From Pseudomonadota bacterium (lineage in GTDB: Bacteria; Pseudomonadota; Alphaproteobacteria; Rhizobiales; Devosiaceae): a stretch of DNA of 9,809 nucleotides. The stretch covers positions 1-9,809 of the forward strand of contig JAEZBF010000191.1 of NCBI GenBank assembly GCA_023427545.1, read 5' to 3'. Each line of letters starts with the position of its first letter. Position 1 is the stretch's first letter. Positions 1-6,835 of this stretch are shown here, in pieces. The notes beneath the pieces were generated by a model. The model ran no database searches, was not told where the DNA came from, and worked only from the letters and a program-made list of their open reading frames with translations. The position numbers and the translations under genes were made by a program.

Positions 1-1118
1 ATCATGAACCGCGGCTTGAAGCGGTCCTGCGTGTACCAGAGGGCATCGGCGAGGACGAGCCTGCCCTCGGCGTCGGTATTGACGATCTCGATGGTCGTGC
101 CCGACATCGCCCGGACGATATCGCCCGGCCGCATCGAGTTGCCGTCCGGCATGTTCTCGACCAGCCCGACGACACCGATCGCGTTCACCCGCGCCTTGCG
201 CGTCGCCAGCGCGTGCATGAGACCGACGACCGCCGCGGCGCCGCCCATGTCGCCTTTCATCTCCTCCATGTTGGCCGCAGGCTTGATCGAGATGCCGCCC
301 GAGTCGAACACCACGCCCTTGCCGATGAAGGAGAGCGGCGGCTCCCCTTTCCGGCCGTTCTCCCAGCGCATCACCACGAGCCGCGCCGGACGGACGGAGC
401 CACGCGCCACCGCGAGTAGCGCGTTCATGCCCAGCCCCGCCATCTCCTCAGGCCCAAGCACCTCGACTGAAACCCCAAGGTCCTCGAGCTTACGCGCCGC
501 CGCTACGAACTCGTCCGGCCCCAGCACATTGGCCGGCTCGTTGATGAGCTCGCGGGCGAGCAGCGTGCCCGCCGTCGTCGCCTGCCGGTCGGCGATGGCC
601 TTGTCCACCGCCTTGGTATTGGCGACGTGCAGCGTGACCTCGAGCGTCGTCGGCTCGGCATCGTCCGGTTTGCGGCTCTTGTACTTGTCGAAACGATAGT
701 GCCTGAGGCGCAGGCCCGCCGCGAGCTCGGCGACACCCTCAGGGGTGGCATCCGGACCATCCAGCACAATCGCAGCCTTCTCGATCCGCAGTCCCGCCAG
801 CTTGCCGGCGAGCGAGCCGCCCCGGTCCATCCAGCTGCTCAGCACTGCAGTCGTTCCCGGCTCGGGCGGCTTGCCTGACCCGAGCACGAGGAGCCGGCGT
901 CCACCGAGGCCGGGCGCGCCCAGCAGGTCCAGCACATTGCCCTGCTTGCCCTTGAACCCTCCGCTCGCGCTGACTGCGGCCCAGTCCAACCCGGTCCCCG
1001 CCCAGATCGCCGCCCCCGCCCCAGTGGGCATTGTGCCCTCACCGGCATAGACGACGATGGCCCCGCTGCCCTCCCCAACCGGAAGAGGCGCGGTGCGGAT
1101 GATGATGTCGTGCGGCAT
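1..1118 (-). CDS. pepA: Leucyl aminopeptidase (M17 family), C-terminal end outside the window
   Basis: Cytosolic metallo-aminopeptidase that removes N-terminal residues, typically leucine, from peptides, using two divalent metal ions. The frame reads 372 codons leftward from ATG at 1118-1116 and is open at the left edge, so roughly the last 120 residues of a usual ~500-residue enzyme are missing from view. The N-terminal domain (about 1-165) is variable. The catalytic domain carries the family signatures: by alignment from memory with E. coli PepA, the metal ligands are K267, D272, D290, D349 and E351, and the catalytic residues are K279 and R353, all present. The hallmark NTDAEGRL is at 347-354 and VFDSGG at 270-275. 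An AAGGA stretch lies about 12 bases before the start, a loose Shine-Dalgarno match. It is transcribed divergently from lptF across a 182-base gap. The identity is secure; the start is likely, because MPHDII begins close to where the N domain should begin. Confidence 0.95.
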   Translation of the reverse strand, partial: MPHDIIIRTAPLPVGEGSGAIVVYAGEGTMPTGAGAAIWAGTGLDWAAVSASGGFKGKQGNVLDLLGAPGLGGRRLLVLGSGKPPEPGTTAVLSSWMDRGGSLAGKLAGLRIEKAAIVLDGPDATPEGVAELAAGLRLRHYRFDKYKSRKPDDAEPTTLEVTLHVANTKAVDKAIADRQATTAGTLLARELINEPANVLGPDEFVAAARKLEDLGVSVEVLGPEEMAGLGMNALLAVARGSVRPARLVVMRWENGRKGEPPLSFIGKGVVFDSGGISIKPAANMEEMKGDMGGAAAVVGLMHALATRKARVNAIGVVGLVENMPDGNSMRPGDIVRAMSGTTIEIVNTDAEGRLVLADALWYTQDRFKPRFM

Positions 1119-1157
1119 GGTTGGGGAAGATCCTTGAACTGGCGGGGAGCCGGCACA

Positions 1158-1185
1158 GCAATAGCCGCCCGCCCCGGCGCGTCAA
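1158..1185 (-). promoter_or_regulatory. Candidate promoter for pepA
   Basis: On the minus strand TTGACG (1185-1180) is followed after 16 bases by TATTGC (1163-1158). TTGACG is a common alphaproteobacterial -35, while the -10 is weak (TAT matches, the rest does not). The predicted transcript would have a leader of about 30 bases before the pepA ATG. This is pattern matching in GC-rich DNA with a slightly short spacer, so it is only a candidate. I see no convincing plus-strand promoter for lptF in the same gap (1119-1300). Confidence 0.35.
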
Positions 1186-1300
1186 TCCCGCAACACGCCG
1201 GCCGCGACTGTCTTGGGCGCCTTGCCACGGCCGCCGAACCGCCGCAAAGCTCTGGCCGAACGCCGGCACGGCGAACGGCTAGGAAGGGGCGGCAATCTCC

Positions 1301-2395
1301 GTGGCGCGGCTTACGCGATATCTGTCACGGCTGTTTTTTACCGAGGCGCTGGCGCTCGCGGCGATCGTCGTGACGCTGCTTTACCTCGTGCAATGCCTGC
1401 GCGTGCTCAACATTATCACCGTCAAGGGCCAGGACATGTTCACGCTCCTCGCCCAGGCATCGCTCGTGGTGCCGCTGATCGGCGCGGTGTTCCTCTATAT
1501 CTGCGTCGGCATCGGCCTCGCCCGCGCCCTCGGTGCGCTGCAAGACAGTGGCGAGCTCCACATCATCCACACCAGCCGCCGGGCCGGCGGACTGTTCCGC
1601 GCCATCGCGCTCTACGCCGCCATCGCCGCCACCGTGGTCCTGATGCTCTCGCACATCGCCAGCCCGCTCGCGCTGCGCCGCTTCGATGAACAGGAAGCCA
1701 CCATGGCCGCCGACCTCGTGGCGCGCGCGCTGGTCCCGCACCGCTTCGTCGAGGTCGTTCCCGGGGTGACCGTGGTCATCGGCAACCGCCAGGGCGAGGG
1801 CGAGATCTCCGACTTCTTCGCCGACGACACGCGTGACCCCACCGCTCGGCGCACCTACAGCGCCGCCTCCGCCATCGTTGGCCGGGACGACCGTGGCTAT
1901 GTGCTGCGGCTGCGCGACGGCGAAGTCCAGTATTCGACGCCCGACATGCGCCTGTCGGAGATACGCTTCACTGCTTACGACCTGTCGATCGAGCTGCTCA
2001 CCCAGCAGCGCGCACTCAACGACAATGCTACCAGCATCGTCCTCGTCCAGCGCGCGCTCGAGGGCGGCTGGACGCCCGGGATCATACACAGCCTCATCGA
2101 GCGTAGCGGCGAGGGCCTGCGGGTCATCGGCATGTCGCTGCTGATGGCCGGCATTGCCGCATTCCCGCGGAGCAGCCGGCGCCGCGGCCGCATCCCGCTC
2201 GAGTTCGCGGTCCTCGTCATCGCCTTCACCGACCGCGGCCTCAGCGCCTATTCGCCCGAGTGGCTCGGCATCCTGCGCCCAGCGACCGGCGGACTGACGA
2301 TGATCGCGGCCGGTCTCTTCATTATCACCTGGCGCCTCTGGGGCTACCTCATTCCCCTGCCCCGCCTGCGGCTGCCGGTGAGGGCCGCCGCATGA
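1301..2395 (+). CDS. lptF: LPS export permease subunit LptF (YjgP/YjgQ family)
   Basis: Inner-membrane subunit of the LptB2FG ABC transporter, which extracts lipopolysaccharide from the inner membrane and passes it to the periplasmic Lpt bridge. The 364 residues match the family length and layout: hydrophobic helices at about 12-33, 53-77, 98-124, 274-289, 299-317 and 329-350, with a periplasmic beta-jellyroll-like domain between helices 3 and 4 (about 127-270). The segment DSGELHIIHTS (82-92) is the expected coupling helix that contacts the LptB ATPase. The start is GTG at 1301: an in-frame TAG at 1280 closes the frame upstream and no other start codon lies between. A purine-rich AGGAAGGGG at 1281-1289 is the likely ribosome-binding region, somewhat distant (11 bases). 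The stop overlaps the lptG start (ATGA, 2392-2395), indicating translational coupling. The F rather than G assignment rests on gene order (F precedes G), since the two subunits are paralogous. Confidence 0.93.
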   Translation: MARLTRYLSRLFFTEALALAAIVVTLLYLVQCLRVLNIITVKGQDMFTLLAQASLVVPLIGAVFLYICVGIGLARALGALQDSGELHIIHTSRRAGGLFRAIALYAAIAATVVLMLSHIASPLALRRFDEQEATMAADLVARALVPHRFVEVVPGVTVVIGNRQGEGEISDFFADDTRDPTARRTYSAASAIVGRDDRGYVLRLRDGEVQYSTPDMRLSEIRFTAYDLSIELLTQQRALNDNATSIVLVQRALEGGWTPGIIHSLIERSGEGLRVIGMSLLMAGIAAFPRSSRRRGRIPLEFAVLVIAFTDRGLSAYSPEWLGILRPATGGLTMIAAGLFIITWRLWGYLIPLPRLRLPVRAAA

Positions 2396-3462
2396 GCCGC
2401 ATCGACTGGGTCGTCCTGCGCCGGCTCGCCGGCACGGCCAGCATCGCCGTCGTCGTGATGTTCAGCCTCTTCATGCTGCTCGACTCCCTCGACACCGGCC
2501 GCTTCAAGTACATGATGGAGCTTGGCGGGCTTCCGTTGGCGCTCACCTCGCTTGCCGCAAGCGCCGGACGGTGGACCATCCGGACGCTGTCCGTCACGGT
2601 GCTCACCGGCACGATCGTCGGCATCCTCGACCTGCAGACGCGGCACGAGATGAACATCATCCGTGCGACGGGCGCCTCGATCTGGCACGTCGTGCGCGCG
2701 CCGCTCATCGCCGCCGTCCTCGTCGGCATCGTCGTCTCGCTTTTCGTCGAGACCGCCACCGCTGAGCTCGACCGGAAACTCAACCCCAGCCTTGCCGCCG
2801 AAACCGGAGCGCTGACCTCGGACGGCGCGCTCTGGCTCGAGCAGGCCGACGACCTGGGCCGCTACATCATGCGCGCTGGCCGGGTGCAGCCGGGCGCGCA
2901 GGTGCTCGACGACGTCACCATGTTCCTCTACGGCGAGCACGAGTTCGCCCGGATCATTGCACCGCAGGCCCAGCTGATGCCCGGCGCCTGGTACATTCCG
3001 CGCGGCGTCGGCTACCGTGCCGATGCCCGGCCCACGGAGCTCATGGACTTCCAGGTGCCCACCGGCAGCTCGCCGACCGACATCCAGGTCCGGCTCTCCT
3101 CGACCGACGATCTGACTTTCTTCGAACTTGCGGCGGCCCTCGCCGGCCGCATCAGCGATCCCATTCTGGCGTCAGCGATAACCACCCGATTTATGCGCCT
3201 CGCCACGCTCCCGCTAATGATGGCTGGCTCGATCCTCATCGCCTTCGCATTTACCGCGGGTTATCGAAGGACGAATAAGTATGGGGGAGCAGTCCTTTAT
3301 GGTATTGTGCTCGGGTTTGTGGTGTTCTTCGTAACCGAGATGGCGGACCGGGCAGGTTCCGCGGGGGCGCTGAATCCCACATTTGCTGCTGTCGGGCCGG
3401 CCTTCGTCGCGATCGTCGTCGGAGTGACGGTACTGCTCTATAGGGAAGACGGGCGAGCTTGA
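2392..3462 (+). CDS. lptG: LPS export permease subunit LptG (YjgP/YjgQ family)
   Basis: Second permease subunit of LptB2FG, pairing with LptF. I chose the ATG at 2392 (356 residues) over longer in-frame starts inside lptF because it gives the classic ATGA overlap and puts MSRIDWVVLRRL just before transmembrane helix 1, as in homologues. Helices are at about 13-31, 62-81, 101-120, 270-290, 299-317 and 332-350, with a periplasmic domain from about 121 to 268 that includes LWLEQADD (147-154). The coupling helix carries RHEMNIIRATGAS (84-96), the conserved E-x-x-x-x-R-A-x-G pattern that faces LptB. No LptB ATPase gene is in the window; in related genomes it sits elsewhere. From about 3175 the codon choice becomes clearly less G/C-ending than in the rest of the gene. 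The TGA stop shares its final A with the lptD ATG. Confidence 0.94.
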   Translation: MSRIDWVVLRRLAGTASIAVVVMFSLFMLLDSLDTGRFKYMMELGGLPLALTSLAASAGRWTIRTLSVTVLTGTIVGILDLQTRHEMNIIRATGASIWHVVRAPLIAAVLVGIVVSLFVETATAELDRKLNPSLAAETGALTSDGALWLEQADDLGRYIMRAGRVQPGAQVLDDVTMFLYGEHEFARIIAPQAQLMPGAWYIPRGVGYRADARPTELMDFQVPTGSSPTDIQVRLSSTDDLTFFELAAALAGRISDPILASAITTRFMRLATLPLMMAGSILIAFAFTAGYRRTNKYGGAVLYGIVLGFVVFFVTEMADRAGSAGALNPTFAAVGPAFVAIVVGVTVLLYREDGRA

Positions 3463-5759
3463 TGCTGCTGCGCCGTGACAGAGGTATTGTGTCGTCACTG
3501 CGTCTGGCCTTCGCCGGGGTAGCCGTGGGCTGTCTTCTGCTGAGCGCAGCCACCGCGCAGCCGATGTCGGGCAGTTTCCTGCCGCCCGATTTCTTCGACA
3601 GCGTCCCGTTCACCGGCGAGGGCCAGGCGGCCGTCGAAGCCGATCTCCTCAGCTACGATGCCGCCAACGACGTGATCGTCGCCCAGGGCGGCGTCGTCAT
3701 GACGTACGAGGGCTACGTCCTGCGCACCGAGCGGCTGGTCTTCAACCGCCGCACCGGCGAGCTGAAGACCGAAGGCGGGGTGACCGTCGCCAACCCGAAC
3801 GGCAACCGCTTCACCACCCGCGACCTCGAGGTGACCGGCGGCTTCAAGCGCGCCTACATGCGTTCGCTCACGCTGCGCACCTACGACGGCAGCCTGATCA
3901 CCGCCGATTCAGCGGATTTCTCCCGCGAGCTGCAGGTCATCCTCGAAAACGGCACCTATTCCCCGTGCGGCGAGTGCATCGACTCCAAGGGCCGCCGCAT
4001 CGGCTGGAAGGTGCGCGGCACCCGCATCGTCTACGACCGCAACGGAGCGAGTGTCGTCGTCGACCAGCCCGTTGTCGAAATGCTCGGCGTGCCCGTCATC
4101 TGGCTTCCGTGGATGCGCTTCCCCGACCCCAGCCAGCCGCGCGGCAACGGCTTCCGCCTGCCCGAGTTCGACTTCACGCCGCAGATGGGCGTCACCGTCG
4201 AGTACCCGTACTTCTACGCCATCGACAACGATACCGACCTGCTGCTCATCCCACGCCTGATGACCCGACAGGGTGCGCTGATGACCGTGGATCTGACGCA
4301 CCGGTTCGCGAATGGCGTAGTCAACGCCCGCGCCGCCGGCACCTACGCGCTGGATCGCTCGGCCTTCGCTGGTACGGTCGGCGACCGCGATTGGCGCGGG
4401 GCGATCCAGGTCTCTGGCTCATTCGTTCCGGTCAAGGAGTGGACCGTCGGCTGGTCCTACACGGCCTTCACCGACGCAGCTTTCCTGCCCGACTACAAGC
4501 TCGCGACCGGCAAGAACAGCGTCAACGAGGTCTACGCCACCCACCTCAGCACGGACAACTTCGCCGATCTGCGGGTGCAGCAGTTCAATCTCCTCGGCAA
4601 CGTCACGCCGCTCCAGCAGGACCAGCACGCCAGGGCTATCCCGAACATCCGCGCGAGCAACGTCACCGACCTGCCCAACGACTGGGGCCAGTGGCGCACC
4701 AATCTTCGGGTGCTCGGCGTTCAGCGCGGCGCCGACCATGTAGCGACCATCAACGGCGTGCCCTACATCCACGCCTACAAGGAGAACAAGGCTCACGCGA
4801 CCGTCGAAACGAGCTGGCAAAAGCAGTTCGTTGCGCCCGGCGGCGTGCTGGTCACGCCCTATCTCGGCTTCCGTGCCGATGCCGCCTACTACGACGGCAG
4901 CAGTCCGCTGCTTCCCGGTACCGTCTCGCTGCTGAGCACCACCCCGATCGCCGCGCTCGACGTGCGCTGGCCGGTCGTTGCCGACGATGGCCTCTCGTCC
5001 TACCTGTTCGAGCCGATCGCCCAGCTCGTCTACCGCGGCTCGAGCACCACGGGGCCCGGCATCACCAACGACAACGCCCTCAGCTTCGCGTTCGACGACA
5101 GCAATCTCTTCTCCTACGATCGGTTCTCGGGCACCGATCGGCAGGAGACCGGGCTGCGCGCCAATGTGGGCGCCCACTACCTCGCCAACTTCTCGGACGG
5201 CAGCTGGCTCGATCTCGTGGGTGGCCAGTCCTACTTCCTCGGCGGCGTCAACTCGCTGGCGACTCCGGATGCCGCCCAGGTTGGTGCCTCAACCGGGCTC
5301 GGCATGCCGGCGTCCCATTTCGTGGTGGGTGCCCGCGCCGGCTTCAACAACGAGTTCACCGCCACCGGCAAGCTGAGGTTCGATCCGTCGGCAGCCAAGG
5401 TCGCGATGGGCACGATGGGCGCCAGCTACGCCAATGCGCAGCGCTACTCGGCCGCGCTCGCCTACACCTACATCGCCGCCGATGCGGGGATCGGACAGAT
5501 CGCCGACCAGCACGAGATCACCGGCAGCGCCGGCGTGCCCATCGACGACTACTGGACCGCCACCGCCACTGCTTCGTGGGACCTCGCCACCAACACCTGG
5601 CTGGAAGCCGGCGGCGGCCTGCTCTATGACGACGGCTATCTCGATTTCTCGGTGGGTGGATTGGTCACCGGTCCAACGCACTCGACGCCCAACGACATCC
5701 GGGTCAGCGCCGGTATCCACGTCAAGGGACCGGCGGGCAAGTATGGGTTCTCACGCTGA
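3462..5759 (+). CDS. lptD: LPS-assembly outer-membrane protein LptD (OstA/Imp)
   Basis: Outer-membrane beta-barrel that, with the lipoprotein LptE, inserts LPS into the outer leaflet. The start is taken as ATG 3462 (765 residues), overlapping the lptG stop as TGATG. An in-frame TTG lies one codon upstream, and a GTG at 3489 preceded by AGAGG is a possible alternative that would shorten the cytoplasmic end of the signal peptide. Residues 12-33 form a signal peptide (hydrophobic core LAFAGVAVGCLLLS, cleavage near ATAQ). Residues about 57-165 form the OstA/LptA-like jellyroll (VEADLLSYDAAND, then VIVAQGGVVMTYEG). Next comes the family hallmark at about 166-235, with SPCGEC, W182, VPVIWLPWMRFPDP and GNGFRLPEF. 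The rest is an aromatic, Gly/Asn-rich barrel. The mature protein has only two cysteines, C169 and C172, so the long-range disulfides known for E. coli LptD cannot form. LptE is not in the window. Confidence 0.94.
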   Translation: MLLRRDRGIVSSLRLAFAGVAVGCLLLSAATAQPMSGSFLPPDFFDSVPFTGEGQAAVEADLLSYDAANDVIVAQGGVVMTYEGYVLRTERLVFNRRTGELKTEGGVTVANPNGNRFTTRDLEVTGGFKRAYMRSLTLRTYDGSLITADSADFSRELQVILENGTYSPCGECIDSKGRRIGWKVRGTRIVYDRNGASVVVDQPVVEMLGVPVIWLPWMRFPDPSQPRGNGFRLPEFDFTPQMGVTVEYPYFYAIDNDTDLLLIPRLMTRQGALMTVDLTHRFANGVVNARAAGTYALDRSAFAGTVGDRDWRGAIQVSGSFVPVKEWTVGWSYTAFTDAAFLPDYKLATGKNSVNEVYATHLSTDNFADLRVQQFNLLGNVTPLQQDQHARAIPNIRASNVTDLPNDWGQWRTNLRVLGVQRGADHVATINGVPYIHAYKENKAHATVETSWQKQFVAPGGVLVTPYLGFRADAAYYDGSSPLLPGTVSLLSTTPIAALDVRWPVVADDGLSSYLFEPIAQLVYRGSSTTGPGITNDNALSFAFDDSNLFSYDRFSGTDRQETGLRANVGAHYLANFSDGSWLDLVGGQSYFLGGVNSLATPDAAQVGASTGLGMPASHFVVGARAGFNNEFTATGKLRFDPSAAKVAMGTMGASYANAQRYSAALAYTYIAADAGIGQIADQHEITGSAGVPIDDYWTATATASWDLATNTWLEAGGGLLYDDGYLDFSVGGLVTGPTHSTPNDIRVSAGIHVKGPAGKYGFSR

Positions 5760-5776
5760 CGCGAAACCGATTTTGG

Positions 5777-5800
5777 CCGCATTCTTCTTCAAGAAAGCGG
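5777..5800 (+). other. Stem-loop just after lptD
   Basis: CCGCATTCTT (5777-5786) and AAGAAAGCGG (5791-5800) pair at nine of ten positions around the tetraloop CTTC, starting 17 bases after the lptD stop. No T-run follows, so a classical intrinsic terminator is unlikely. A 3'-end stabiliser or processing site between lptD and surA is possible. The pairing is seen directly; the function is inference. Confidence 0.4.
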
Positions 5801-5822
5801 ACGGGGATAACTAGCCGTTCCG

Positions 5823-5850
5823 CGGCCCGTCCGGGGCCGTTCGCAATTTT
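5823..5850 (+). terminator. Possible weak terminator or attenuator before surA
   Basis: CGGCCC (5823-5828) and GGGCCG (5834-5839) are perfect complements around the loop GTCCG. The stem is followed by TTCGCAATTTT, whose T-run is short and displaced seven bases from the stem. It lies only about 24 bases before the surA ATG. It could reduce read-through from lptD into surA or merely be a structured leader. The weak T-tract keeps confidence low. Confidence 0.3.
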
Positions 5851-5863
5851 CGGGGTAACCGAC

Positions 5864-6751
5864 ATGCTTCGCGTTTTCGCATTCCTGCTGCTGGGTCTTT
5901 CGCTGGCGATCGGCGCGGCAGCTCCCGCCACGGCAGCCACCGTCAAGGTCCGGGTCAACGGCGAAGGCATCACCGATTTCGACATCGCGCAGCGGCTCAA
6001 GCTGTTCTCGCTGGAAGGCCGCAGCGGCCAGAAGGCGGCCTCCGACGAGCTGGTCAACGAGGCGCTGCAGATGCAGGAGGCCAAGCGCCTGGGCATCACC
6101 GTTACCGACACCGAAGTCGACAACGCGATGCTCAACGTCGCCCGTAACGTCAAGCTCAGCGTCGACAAGCTTCAGCAGGTCCTGGCCAGCAATGGCGTCG
6201 GCACCAAGACCCTGAAGGACCGGCTGCGCGCAAGCATCGCCTGGAGCCGAATCACGGAGCAGTCGATCGCGCCCCAGGTGAAGTTCTCCGAGCTCGAGCT
6301 CGACAAGAAGGCCGCCAGCGAGCTCACCGCAGCCAACAGCTTCGACTATATCCTCAAGGAAGTCGTGTTCCTGTCGAGCGGCGGCTCGGCCGCCAAGCGC
6401 ACGGGAGAAGCGAACCAGTACCGCAAGAGCTTTGCCGGCTGCGACAGCGCCGTGCAGCTGACCGCAAGCTATCGTGACGCCGCCGTCGTCAATGTCGGCC
6501 GCCGCCACGCGACCCAGCTGCCCGAGGCGGTCGCCAAGGAACTGGCCGGCCTCAACATCGGCGGCATCACCAAGCCGCGCGTCATCGAGTCCGGCGTATC
6601 GATGCTGGCCGTCTGTTCCAAGGAAGAGGCCCGGGACACCACGTTCGTGAAGGGCCAGCTCAAGCAGAAGCAGGGCAGCGAGGCGCTCAAGGCCAAGGCC
6701 GACGAGTACCTGTCCAACCTGCGCAAGAAGGCGGAAATCTCTTACCTCTGA
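5864..6751 (+). CDS. surA: SurA-like periplasmic chaperone with a degenerate parvulin domain
   Basis: Periplasmic chaperone of the SurA family, which keeps outer-membrane beta-barrel precursors such as LptD soluble on their way to the BAM complex. Residues 1-25 are a clear signal peptide (FAFLLLGLSLAIGAAA, cleavage near ATAA). Residues about 26-140 match the SurA N-terminal chaperone domain: VKVRVNGEGITDFDIAQRL at the start, then helices ending in LKDRLRASIAWSRI (118-130). Residues about 155-255 look like one parvulin domain (LPEAVAKELAGLNIGGITKPRV, 219-240), but it is diverged and I would not expect normal prolyl isomerase activity. The C-terminal helix ends in AEISYL. At 295 residues it is shorter than E. 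coli SurA (about 430, two parvulin domains); a one-domain form is usual in this neighbourhood in Alphaproteobacteria. Two cysteines, C193 and C251, bracket the parvulin core. The start is supported by GGGG at 5852-5855, eight bases before the ATG. Confidence 0.85.
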   Translation: MLRVFAFLLLGLSLAIGAAAPATAATVKVRVNGEGITDFDIAQRLKLFSLEGRSGQKAASDELVNEALQMQEAKRLGITVTDTEVDNAMLNVARNVKLSVDKLQQVLASNGVGTKTLKDRLRASIAWSRITEQSIAPQVKFSELELDKKAASELTAANSFDYILKEVVFLSSGGSAAKRTGEANQYRKSFAGCDSAVQLTASYRDAAVVNVGRRHATQLPEAVAKELAGLNIGGITKPRVIESGVSMLAVCSKEEARDTTFVKGQLKQKQGSEALKAKADEYLSNLRKKAEISYL

Positions 6752-6763
6752 TTAAGCGCGCAC

Positions 6764-6788
6764 GCGCCTGCCGGTTTCCGGCGGGCGC
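6764..6788 (+). terminator. Strong 11-bp hairpin between surA and pdxA
   Basis: GCGCCTGCCGG (6764-6774) and CCGGCGGGCGC (6778-6788) pair over all 11 positions with one T-G wobble and a TTT loop, 12 bases after the surA stop. No T-tract follows (CGCACGTTCTAG), so it does not look like an E. coli-style terminator. GC-rich hairpins with poor T-tracts can still terminate in high-GC bacteria, or protect the 3' end of the upstream mRNA. The structure is visible; its role is inferred. Confidence 0.4.
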
Positions 6789-6835
6789 CGCACGTTCTAG
6801 GATCGGTCTCCCGAAGACATGCTGAAGAGACCGGC

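Noticed and set aside
4..699. Plus-strand frame of 231 codons at the left edge
   Set aside because: Ser/Ala/Pro/Arg-rich shadow opposite pepA, whose minus-strand reading contains the complete M17 catalytic motifs.
1119..1300. Small gene or RNA in the pepA-lptF gap
   Set aside because: Only 182 bases of GC-rich intergenic DNA; no conserved motif, tRNA-like fold or credible short ORF with an RBS, only the candidate pepA promoter.
1325..2089. Open frame of 254 codons antisense to lptF
   Set aside because: Asp/Glu/His/Gly-rich low-complexity translation typical of the reverse complement of a high-GC gene; lptF is well supported.
2260..2391. Longer lptG start inside lptF (44 extra residues)
   Set aside because: The extension is Pro/His/Arg-rich lptF overlap, and the ATGA-overlap start at 2392 fits the family N-terminus and operon style.
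2344..2940. Open frame of 198 codons antisense to lptG
   Set aside because: Charged, low-complexity translation mirroring the G/C-ending codons of lptG; no independent evidence.
4419..5177. Open frame of 252 codons antisense to lptD
   Set aside because: Same antisense artefact; no domain and no start signals.
3965..5629. Open frame of 554 codons on the plus strand overlapping lptD
   Set aside because: It is a +2-type shadow of lptD in GC-rich DNA: very rich in Arg, Gln and His, no recognisable domain, no RBS, and lptD in the same stretch has clear family motifs.
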